The translations under genes and the position numbers were made by a program. A DNA stretch of 36,658 nucleotides from Candidatus Woesearchaeota archaeon (GTDB lineage Archaea; Nanobdellota; Nanobdellia; Woesearchaeales; JACPIF01), in the NCBI GenBank assembly GCA_016188215.1, contig JACPIF010000007.1:1-36658 (forward strand), in the 5' to 3' direction. This document shows, piece after piece, positions 29,654 through 36,658 of this stretch; the first letter of the stretch is position 1, and every line of letters starts with the position of its first letter. Under the pieces are notes generated by a model that saw nothing but the letters and a program-made list of their open reading frames with translations, had not been told where the DNA came from and made no database searches.

Positions 29654-29695
29654 AGTTAGGCTGCAGGCTGCTGCAGGCTGGAGCATGCAAGGTTT

Positions 29696-30592
29696 CTATG
29701 GTGTGGCGTTTTCCAACAGCTTAAACTTCCTAAGAACCGGCTTGCCTCTCACAGGCTCCTTGAATCCCTGCCAGGAACTCCCAGCATGCGCATAGCGCTC
29801 AGGAGTTCCTGTATCAAACCATTGCCCCTTGAACGGGAATCCGTATAGCATGCCATGCTCTGCAAGCAGAGGGAATATGTGCCGCTCAATCATGCAGTAG
29901 CCAGGCGGAACAAGCTTGATCACATCAGGGTTGATTATGTACAACCCGGCATTAATCAGATTGCTCGGCGCCTCTTCCTTCTTTGGTTTCTCAACAAAGA
30001 ATGCTATGCGCTTCCCATCCAATGCGACAACACCGTATTGGCTTGGGTCTTCAACTTCAGTCAGTGCAATGGTGGCTGCAGCTCCAGTTTTCACGTGCTG
30101 CTCATACATCAGCTGCAGGTTAATGTCCTTCAGCTCATCTGCATTGCACATAAGGAATGGCTCACTCAGCCATCTCTTATGCAATCGCATGGCGCCTGCG
30201 GTTCCCAGTGGCTCTTTCTCCTCAACATAGCGGATAGAAATCCCATGTTTGCTGCCATTCCCGTAATGCTTCCTTATCTTTTCCCCCATATAGAAGATGC
30301 TTAGTGATATGTCATTAATCCCATAGCGCTTGCACAGCTCTATACTGTAATCCAGGATTGGCTTTTCCTGCAGTTTCAGCATAGGCTTTGGCATATCTTT
30401 TGTGAGATCCTTCATCCGCGTGCCAAAACCGCCTGCCATAACCAGCGCTTTCCTAAGAGGTTTTTGCTTTTCGCCAATAATCTCAAATTCTTTCTTGCCT
30501 AGAAAATCATAGGATTTTCTGGCCCAAAAATTCTCTGAATTTTTAGGGATTGAAGACTTTTTAATCAATTTTTTAATCAACTTCTCCTCCAT
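29696..30592 (-). CDS. Sugar-1-phosphate nucleotidyltransferase with palindromic-element insert
   Basis: The product is 298 residues. From about residue 47 it is a nucleotidyltransferase (GT-A-like Rossmann) domain: ALVMAGGFGTRMKDLTKDMPKPMLKL, the central NADEL, VEKPKKEE and WFDTGTPERY. This fits GDP-mannose or dTDP/UDP-sugar pyrophosphorylases; the sugar is not clear. A left-handed beta-helix or hexapeptide tail is absent. Residues 17-37 (NSENFWARKSYDFLGKKE) come from the palindromic element also read in the Trm112 gene. ATG 30592 has GGAGG upstream. It probably supplies sugar nucleotide for envelope glycans. Confidence 0.85.
   Translation of the reverse strand: MEEKLIKKLIKKSSIPKNSENFWARKSYDFLGKKEFEIIGEKQKPLRKALVMAGGFGTRMKDLTKDMPKPMLKLQEKPILDYSIELCKRYGINDISLSIFYMGEKIRKHYGNGSKHGISIRYVEEKEPLGTAGAMRLHKRWLSEPFLMCNADELKDINLQLMYEQHVKTGAAATIALTEVEDPSQYGVVALDGKRIAFFVEKPKKEEAPSNLINAGLYIINPDVIKLVPPGYCMIERHIFPLLAEHGMLYGFPFKGQWFDTGTPERYAHAGSSWQGFKEPVRGKPVLRKFKLLENATP
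30490..30548 (-). repeat. In-frame palindromic element, copy B
   Basis: On the coding strand it reads AAATTC-AGA-GAATTT then AGAAAATC-CTAT-GATTTTCT, matching copy A at 17431-17486 with about 80 percent identity by eye. It lies in the N-terminal extension upstream of the catalytic domain, in the same frame as copy A. Confidence 0.75.
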
Positions 30593-30637
30593 GGTAATCC
30601 CTCCGTTTAATCTTGTGCTAATTTGTCAGTTAATTCA

Positions 30638-33600
30638 TCATGACACCACTATTGGTAATGTATCGTTCATTGCGGTAGTTCCCTGCCGCGCAGTACAACT
30701 TACAGAATAGGAGCCTGGTGCATAGGTGTAATACACGTCCCTATTCGCAGAAGCAAGCTGCTTGCTGCCGTCACCGAAGAACCAGTCATAGCTGGTTGGT
30801 GAAAAGCCGCTGGTACCGCAGACGAAGACATAGCTTCTATTCTGCGGGTACCAGGGCGCTATGCTTAAGCTCACTGCCAGCGTGCCGTTTGAAGGTGTGA
30901 TATTTGTTGGCGTATCATTTGTTGGTGGCGTGGGATTTGTAGCGTTTGAGAGAGGGGCAGTGGATGAGCTAGCATTCCCAAAGCAAACAGGATAATCTGT
31001 GCTCTTCACATATCCATCGTCCTTGATGCAGAATGGCCCTAAGCACAGGGAAATTGCAGGATCTGTCTGCGCCTGCTTATACATCTCAAAGTACTGCGCA
31101 TTGTAGCTGCCTGGCTTGTCACACGCCTGAACTGTCAGGCTTCCGCTGGCGCTTGAGCATGTAATGCTCCTGCATCCTCCCAGAATATCCTGCGTGATAG
31201 CACCGCCTGAGCATTCAGGCGGCATGTACTGGATGTTATTATAGCATGTAGTGTTTGCCGGCGTGCTGTTGCTTGAAGTATTGCCTGGCGTAATATTTGT
31301 AGGTGTTGAATTTGTTGAATTTGCAGGTGGGGGTGGAAGAGGCGGTGAAGTAGGCGTATTATTCACAGATGTTGCATTGCCCGTGCATATTGGATAATTC
31401 CCGCTCTTTACGTACCCAAGATTCTTGATGCATGTGCTGCCAATACATACATCGCTCACCGAACTTCCTGTTTTTCCCTGCAGGTACATCTCAAAGTAAT
31501 CTGGAGCACTGGATGACGGCTTGTCACAGGCAAGTATCTGCATGCTGTCTGCACCATTCGCACACTGTATTGTCCTGCATCCGTTATAGGCATCTGTAAC
31601 AATAGAACCACCTGTGCAGTTTGCAGGTATTGCCTGGACATTGTTAAAGCACGTGCCAGGGGATGCAGTGTTATTGGTTGGCGCAGCCGGTGTAGCGTTT
31701 GTCGGCGTTGAATTTGTAGGCTGGGGCGCAGAAGGCGGCAAAGTCCCGGATTCATTCCGGAATTGCAATGGTGCGTGAGGCTGCCTGTTATTATATCTTC
31801 CATCAGAAAAGGCGTACAGCTCAAGCGCTGTAGCTACAAGCTCATTTGTTGATTCAGTGAATTCGTATATATCTGCATCATCGGCATAATTCAATATTAT
31901 ATCATTGTCTGCAAAGATGTCAAATGCGCCATTTATCCATCCGGGAATATACTTCATGCCATTCTTGAACGTCTGATTTGTGACAAACATTGGAGTTGTC
32001 GGCTCATTATTGTAGCTGTTTCCTGAGCTGCCAAAAAGATGGCCCAGCATGTTATAAGCGCCATCAAAGAAGATGAATGCGCCTGAGGCATTCTGGAACT
32101 GGTAGATTGGGGTATGTAGGCCTTCAAACAGGCCGTTGCTTGGCTCCCTGTAATGTTTTTGCAGAAGAGAGGAATGGAATTCGCTTGGAAAATTGCCAAT
32201 GCCAAAAATAAAGCTTTTTGATACTATCGGCGCATTAATGCCGGTGCCCTCCTGCACGCCGTTCATGCCAGCAAGCCAGGCAAGCTGCGCATCAGCAATT
32301 GCAGGTATAAAGCTTTCAGCCACATCATCCGGGTACATTTCAGTTGTTTTTGCAGCCAGCACAGCCTCTGCCAGCATGAAGCGTGAATTCATGAATTGGA
32401 TATTGGGATCAAACTGGTAGACACGCTCTCCAGTCCTTGAAATAGCCTTGTCCATACCTGCATCCTTATAATCATAGAACAGCTTCCCACGGAAAAACTC
32501 CCTTGGATCTGTGTTAGATACAGGATACTCAAGATTGAGTGCCTGCAGATCATCCTTGTGCTTTATGTATTCATGCCAGTAATACTCATTCCCCCTGGTG
32601 TGGTCAGAAACAAAAACCTGGCTTACGAAGTTCCTTACTGAGTGGGCTTCCTGCAGGTAAGTCACGTTTCCTGTATAGTCATACAACAGGAACAGCGACG
32701 CACCCCAGTAGGGTGTATCTTCAGCTGTTGTATTGAACTGCCTATAACGGTCTTTTATGTACCTGTAGGTGCCCAGGGATCTGTTGAACAGGGCCTTGCC
32801 CTCATCTGCGTCATAATCATGCACAGCAGGTATCGCCATAAGGAAGGCAAACAATGTTTCAGTTGTATATTTCCTGTTTGAAATACCGTAGAATATCATA
32901 CACGGGTTATAGACTCCATTGAATCCCCCATTGGCAAGATCAACATCTACCCTGCAGCTGAAATCTGGCCCCCAGCCTTTTGCTACAGCATAGTTCCCGT
33001 TATGGAAAATAACAGCTGTCTTGTCAACATAGCTTGCATTGATGCAGGTCTCATCTCTTTTGCATTTGTAATAGCGCTCAGCATCGTTGATGCACTGCTG
33101 CCATGCTGCACTTCCGTCATCCTCGCCGCACAGGCTTTTTACAGGAACCACTGCGAATGAACTGGGTGGATTTCCAGGGGAATATACGCTCATGTTCGTG
33201 AGGTTTGTAGGTCCTGGCACGAACACATTATGTACGGCAAGTGTCCATCCTGTCCTGAAGCCAGTCCCGTCGGTGCGCTCCAGAGCCACTGCCCCCTGCA
33301 GCCCTTTCAGGTATTGCACATACGACCTGATATATTCCAGCATATCTGGCTTTCCGGCTCCGCTCATCGCATACCTATCAGATGAAAACAGCGCAGGATT
33401 CCTGCGGTATGCGCTCGCAAGCCTGGCCAGCGTCACAGCAGCCTGATCAGCTTCCAGTAAAAAGCTGCCGTCTGCCATCGCTGGGAATGACGGATCATAT
33501 CCCGTATGCAGGTCTGCATGATAGCTTGAATTCTGCTGCTGGAGTGCATTGAAAAATTCAAGATAGATAGGGGCAGTATCCTCATAGACGCTCCTATTGA

Positions 33601-33985
33601 TTGTAAAAATAGGAGAAGCGCCGCCGAGGCTCGTCTGGATATAATAATTTCCTTCACTGGCAAACCCTGAGAAATCACCCACAAGGCACGGGTTGTTGCC
33701 TTGGCATTCAACAGGAGCATCATTATAGTCCCTTGCTTTCTGCAAGGGCAGCGTCACTACAGTTGCATTGGTTACTGCATTCTTCAGGGAAAAGCTTCCA
33801 TTTGCTGCATTGGTGTAGGCTACTGCCTGCTTGAAGCCATCAGGATGATATCCTAGCTGGGAAACCGCGACAAGCTCTGCATTTGCAAAAGCTGCAAGAA
33901 GAGACATCATGCCTACACAGAGTGCAAAGACCATGATGGTCTTCAATCCAGTCTTCCTTATTCCCCCTACCCATATCTTACTCAT
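30638..33985 (-). CDS. Secreted GH9-like glycoside hydrolase with two Cys modules and a PKD domain
   Basis: The product is 1115 residues. Signal peptide (TIMVFALCVGMMSLLAAFANA), then an Ig-like CelD-N domain (VSQLGYHPDGFKQAVAY), then a catalytic (alpha/alpha) barrel of about 650 residues ending in YEFTESTNELVATALELYAF, like the acid-catalyst region of GH9 enzymes; the usual GGWYDAGD motif is not recognisable. Pro/Thr linkers separate two Cys modules (about 31380-31652 and 30975-31245) with YFEMY cores, then a PKD domain (YDWFFGDGS...YTYAPGSYSVSC). Start ATG 33985 has GGGAGGTT. Many N-x-S/T sites suggest glycosylation. It follows the dehydrogenase gene by 59 bases. Confidence 0.75.
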   Translation of the reverse strand: MSKIWVGGIRKTGLKTIMVFALCVGMMSLLAAFANAELVAVSQLGYHPDGFKQAVAYTNAANGSFSLKNAVTNATVVTLPLQKARDYNDAPVECQGNNPCLVGDFSGFASEGNYYIQTSLGGASPIFTINRSVYEDTAPIYLEFFNALQQQNSSYHADLHTGYDPSFPAMADGSFLLEADQAAVTLARLASAYRRNPALFSSDRYAMSGAGKPDMLEYIRSYVQYLKGLQGAVALERTDGTGFRTGWTLAVHNVFVPGPTNLTNMSVYSPGNPPSSFAVVPVKSLCGEDDGSAAWQQCINDAERYYKCKRDETCINASYVDKTAVIFHNGNYAVAKGWGPDFSCRVDVDLANGGFNGVYNPCMIFYGISNRKYTTETLFAFLMAIPAVHDYDADEGKALFNRSLGTYRYIKDRYRQFNTTAEDTPYWGASLFLLYDYTGNVTYLQEAHSVRNFVSQVFVSDHTRGNEYYWHEYIKHKDDLQALNLEYPVSNTDPREFFRGKLFYDYKDAGMDKAISRTGERVYQFDPNIQFMNSRFMLAEAVLAAKTTEMYPDDVAESFIPAIADAQLAWLAGMNGVQEGTGINAPIVSKSFIFGIGNFPSEFHSSLLQKHYREPSNGLFEGLHTPIYQFQNASGAFIFFDGAYNMLGHLFGSSGNSYNNEPTTPMFVTNQTFKNGMKYIPGWINGAFDIFADNDIILNYADDADIYEFTESTNELVATALELYAFSDGRYNNRQPHAPLQFRNESGTLPPSAPQPTNSTPTNATPAAPTNNTASPGTCFNNVQAIPANCTGGSIVTDAYNGCRTIQCANGADSMQILACDKPSSSAPDYFEMYLQGKTGSSVSDVCIGSTCIKNLGYVKSGNYPICTGNATSVNNTPTSPPLPPPPANSTNSTPTNITPGNTSSNSTPANTTCYNNIQYMPPECSGGAITQDILGGCRSITCSSASGSLTVQACDKPGSYNAQYFEMYKQAQTDPAISLCLGPFCIKDDGYVKSTDYPVCFGNASSSTAPLSNATNPTPPTNDTPTNITPSNGTLAVSLSIAPWYPQNRSYVFVCGTSGFSPTSYDWFFGDGSKQLASANRDVYYTYAPGSYSVSCTARQGTTAMNDTLPIVVS

Positions 33986-34044
33986 GATAACCTCCCAAAC
34001 CTTTCTTCTATCTCTTTCAGAACATCTGATGCTCAGATTACCTC

Positions 34045-36243
34045 CTAGTTGCACTGGAAATCGCTGCTTGTGCATTCCTGCAATGTTATTGTAGTTGTTG
34101 TGCTTGCGGTCTTTCCATTTGCAAGGTCACGTATTGCGCAGCTTGCAGTGTAGGTTCCTGGTGCAGGGTATTTGTGATATGTGCTAAATGAATCCATGTT
34201 AGTCTGCTGCATCCCGTCGCCAAAAACGAAATCATATTTGAATGGCCCTATGCCGTTTGACTGCTTGCATTCCCAGACCATCTCAAGCCCTTTCGGATAC
34301 CATCTTCCAGGGCCTAAAGCCGCTGAAAAAGCCGTGCTGCCTGGCGGTAGGGAATTAGATCCTCCGAACACTACCTTGTAGATATTCCCACTTGTCTGGC
34401 CAGCTCCTGTGAAACCGGTTTCTCCATAAATATCAGTGAAGTATAATCCGTCAGGGCCGAATGCAAGGCCAATGGGGGCGCTAAAGCCGCTTCCATTATA
34501 CACGAGGAAATCAGACACGCTTTGCTTGCTGCCATCTAGGTTTAGCCTGAACTGTACAATTCTTTTTGCAATAGGTTGCGGACCTTTGCTATAAGTTGAG
34601 CCAGAAAGGCCAACATATAATGAACCTGTGCTATCGCCTGGGAATCCTGAAGAGCCAGAATCGAATGCAGCAGCAACGGGAGCAGTTGTCTGTGGCCATA
34701 AGTGCCAGGTTCCTGCAGCTGTGTCGCAGCACCAGCCAAATGTATTGCCAGCTGTTACGCGATATACACCATCATCAGAGTCAGGACCGTTATTTGTTGC
34801 AAACAGTTCATTAGTGCCAGGCCTCCAGGCTGTTCCAAATGCATTTCTAAAACCAGCAGCCCAGGCTAAAGTACCCCATGGATTCCCGCCAGGATTTGAG
34901 CCGTCATCATTGAATCTCAATATTTTTCCGGACATAACTCCCGGATTTTTTGCATTAAAGGGATCATCTGCGTCTCCCACGCTCATGTAGAGCTTGCCGT
35001 CCGGACCCCTGGTTATCTGATGCACATGGTGCGAAGGCGAGACTGGTATCCCAGAAAGGATCGTAGCGGTGCCAGTATAACCGTCACCATTGCCATTAGT
35101 GAAAAATCTCACGACTTTTCCATAATATCCGCTGGGAGCACTGTTGTCATTATAGACTAAGCTGACAAACAAGTCGCCTGTTGTAGGATCAACATAGATT
35201 CCATCCACTCCAGTTTCCCCTGAACCGGGAAGGCTGCCAAAGCTTTGGTAATTCAACAAATTGTTTGCAAACTGGACATAGCTTCCATCCTTTCTGATCA
35301 TGCCCACCTGGCCATACAGTTGGGTAAAGTAAAGCAGCGGCTGCTGTCCGGAAGGAAGATGATTGTAAAGTTCAGGTGCAATTGCAAGGTTTACAGGCAC
35401 GCTGACACCCTGAGCAACCAATTGGACACCATAACCATTCCTTACTGCCCATCCTGACGGTGTCGGGACAAGGGAAGAGGACGTTGAAGTATTTGTGAAT
35501 TGGCTTCTTGTCCTGAAAAAGCGCCATTCGCTCCATGCGCTTACATTATTTGCAGGAGCTTTCTCATAGAACCTGGCGCGCAGCCTGTATAGCTGATTGA
35601 ACTTAAGCATGTTCTGTCCCGCAAGATTTCCTTCGAACATTCCATCTGCGTTATGTATATGAGTCAGGATCTGCGTATTGTATAGTGAACTCCATACGCG
35701 CTCATTTACAGCATCGTCCCACATCTCAAAATCTGTGGCAACATGAGTGTCATTCTCCGCATCAGTCATTGGAAATACATGGATGTGGAAATCTGTTACA
35801 TCCACATCGCTTTTGCCTGCACTCGGCTCAAGCCATGTCGGAGCATTTGGAGGCAGATTAGCTGTACCTCCAGTCCCACCAGAGCCTGTGCATATCGGAT
35901 AATTCCCGCTTTTTTCATATCCTTTCCCTTTTAGGCACGTGCTGCCTATGCATATGTCTGAGACTAAGCTTCCTGCCTTATTCTTGAGATACATCTCAAA
36001 ATACTGCGGAATGCTTCCATCTGGCTTGTCGCAGGAAAAAATCTTCATGTTATCTACCCCGTTTGCGCAGATTATAGTCCTGCAGCCATTATAGCTATCT
36101 GATGTTATTGAGCCGCCGGCGCATGTTGCAGGGATATTCTGCACGCTTGAATAGCAGGTCGTGTTTTGTGATGGAGGTGTAGGCGTTGAGCACACATTAT
36201 TCTCATCTATTATTCCATCGCAATCGTTATCCTTTATTCTCAT
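34045..36243 (-). CDS. Secreted PQQ-type sugar dehydrogenase, C-terminal frame of a frameshifted gene
   Basis: This frame gives 732 residues: a MopE-like metal motif (DNDCDGIIDEN), a Cys module (about 35880-36165, YFEMY), a fibronectin-III-like domain (about 35490-35850), then a six-bladed propeller of the soluble glucose/sorbosone dehydrogenase family (HHVHQITRGPDGKLYMSVGD; GKILRFNDDGSNPGGNP; AAGFRNAFGTAWRP) and a final PKD domain (FVFGDGMQ...YHKYPAPGTYTASC). Such enzymes oxidise aldoses with PQQ and Ca. The nominal ATG 36243 is only the artefact of a 37-bp tandem duplication (36198-36271); without it the frame runs straight into the upstream part. There is no signal peptide here; it lies beyond the window. 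Confidence 0.75.
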   Translation of the reverse strand: MRIKDNDCDGIIDENNVCSTPTPPSQNTTCYSSVQNIPATCAGGSITSDSYNGCRTIICANGVDNMKIFSCDKPDGSIPQYFEMYLKNKAGSLVSDICIGSTCLKGKGYEKSGNYPICTGSGGTGGTANLPPNAPTWLEPSAGKSDVDVTDFHIHVFPMTDAENDTHVATDFEMWDDAVNERVWSSLYNTQILTHIHNADGMFEGNLAGQNMLKFNQLYRLRARFYEKAPANNVSAWSEWRFFRTRSQFTNTSTSSSLVPTPSGWAVRNGYGVQLVAQGVSVPVNLAIAPELYNHLPSGQQPLLYFTQLYGQVGMIRKDGSYVQFANNLLNYQSFGSLPGSGETGVDGIYVDPTTGDLFVSLVYNDNSAPSGYYGKVVRFFTNGNGDGYTGTATILSGIPVSPSHHVHQITRGPDGKLYMSVGDADDPFNAKNPGVMSGKILRFNDDGSNPGGNPWGTLAWAAGFRNAFGTAWRPGTNELFATNNGPDSDDGVYRVTAGNTFGWCCDTAAGTWHLWPQTTAPVAAAFDSGSSGFPGDSTGSLYVGLSGSTYSKGPQPIAKRIVQFRLNLDGSKQSVSDFLVYNGSGFSAPIGLAFGPDGLYFTDIYGETGFTGAGQTSGNIYKVVFGGSNSLPPGSTAFSAALGPGRWYPKGLEMVWECKQSNGIGPFKYDFVFGDGMQQTNMDSFSTYHKYPAPGTYTASCAIRDLANGKTASTTTTITLQECTSSDFQCN
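36121..36219. repeat. 99-bp exact repeat shared with 36560-36658
   Basis: Bases 36121-36219 are identical to 36560-36658 (the window end), 439 bp apart. Less the 37-bp duplication, the period is 402 bp, or 134 codons: one Cys module plus one MopE-like motif. The module array may continue beyond the window. Confidence 0.85.
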
Positions 36244-36271
36244 CTATTATTCCATCGCAATCGTTATCCTT
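36198..36271. repeat. Perfect 37-bp tandem duplication that breaks the reading frame
   Basis: A 37-base unit (36198-36234) is repeated immediately at 36235-36271. It encodes KDNDCDGIIDEN in both copies, but 37 is not a multiple of three, so the frame shifts and the upstream part stops at 36227-36229 (TAA). Removing one copy restores a single open gene. Confidence 0.9.
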
Positions 36272-36658
36272 CCCGTCACAAGTTTCAGTTGATGGAGTAC
36301 ATGAAGGTGGTGGAGTGCTGTTAGAGCCTGTGCATATCGGGAAATTGCCGCCTCTCTCATATCCGCTTGTTTGCAGGCATGTGCTTCCAATACAGACTGC
36401 CGGAGGCGCGCCTGACTGCAGTTGCTTATACATCTCAAAATATTGCGGGCTGCTTCCGTCCGGCTTGTTGCATGCGAGGATTTTGTTGCTATTGCCTCCG
36501 CTTGAGCATGTTATGCTTCTGCAGCCATTCCATATGTCCTGCGTGACAGATCCGCTTGAGCATGTTGCAGGGATATTCTGCACGCTTGAATAGCAGGTCG
36601 TGTTTTGTGATGGAGGTGTAGGCGTTGAGCACACATTATTCTCATCTATTATTCCATC
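36227..36658 (-). CDS. N-terminal part of the same modular gene: Cys module plus MopE-like motif (5' end outside window)
   Basis: The frame is open from the window edge and gives 143 residues, starting in DGIIDENN and ending at the TAA created by the 37-bp duplication. It holds one complete Cys module (CYSSVQNIPATC, GCRSITCSSG, KILACNKPDGSSPQYFEMY, CIGSTCLQTSGY) and the motif ETCDGKDNDCDGIIDEN, a MopE-type putative metal-binding repeat. The nominal start at 36634 is a GTG (valine) inside the repeat, not a real start. It reads as the upstream half of the gene at 34045-36243. Confidence 0.75.
   Translation of the reverse strand, partial: DGIIDENNVCSTPTPPSQNTTCYSSVQNIPATCSSGSVTQDIWNGCRSITCSSGGNSNKILACNKPDGSSPQYFEMYKQLQSGAPPAVCIGSTCLQTSGYERGGNFPICTGSNSTPPPSCTPSTETCDGKDNDCDGIIDENKG

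Overview
The window is archaeal chromosomal DNA. It carries TFIIB, RNA polymerase subunit RpoK, AMP phosphorylase, a RibL-type cytidylyltransferase, endonuclease Q, a PhoU regulator with an AbrB-type N-terminus, a THUMP protein and double-headed Lrp proteins. All three tRNA genes have introns, and the two clearest of these fit the archaeal bulge-helix-bulge (BHB) splicing motif. A TATA box lies about 26 bp before the ATG of many genes, with no Shine-Dalgarno, so leaderless transcription looks common. GGTG or GGAGG sites appear mainly at downstream operon genes. Small domains, many tiny zinc ribbons and long cysteine-rich secreted proteins suggest a DPANN lineage (Woesearchaeota or Pacearchaeota type), but this placement is an inference.

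Layout. 1-9600 is mostly housekeeping: the end of endonuclease Q, a lipoprotein with Ig/cadherin-like repeats, two four-TM proteins, a secreted Cys-rich protein, RibL, a Hel308-like helicase cut to its first RecA domain, GalT, RpoK, an AbrB/RelE toxin-antitoxin pair, a THUMP protein and a winged-helix protein. 9600-12000 holds a tRNA-Ala(CGC) locus with its own 5' and 3' ends duplicated, a DUF2080-nucleotidyltransferase-helical fusion, and small secreted or zinc-ribbon genes. 12000-17650 holds the PhoU regulator, a run of tiny genes ending in Hsp20, an Mtq2-like methyltransferase fused to a kinase-like domain, a short O6-alkylguanine methyltransferase, TFB and a Trm112-like protein. 17690-25920 holds tRNA-Ser(TGA), two double Lrp regulators (the second decaying), AMP phosphorylase, an AI-2E family permease, tRNA-Val(GAC) with three introns, and small unknowns. 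25900-36658 is a surface/secretion region: three very large exported proteins (an alpha/alpha-barrel protein, a GH9-like glycosidase and a PQQ-type sugar dehydrogenase), a sugar nucleotidyltransferase and a Sec11-like signal peptidase.

Three things tie the window together. (1) The three large exported proteins share one Cys-rich module with a YFEMY/YEMY core that I do not recognise as a named family. (2) Short palindromic elements are scattered through the intergenic DNA, nest inside one another, and in two genes are read in the same frame as part of the protein N-terminus. (3) tRNA disruption is unusually heavy: introns lie in the D-loop, anticodon loop and T-loop of one tRNA, and another tRNA has partial duplications on both sides.
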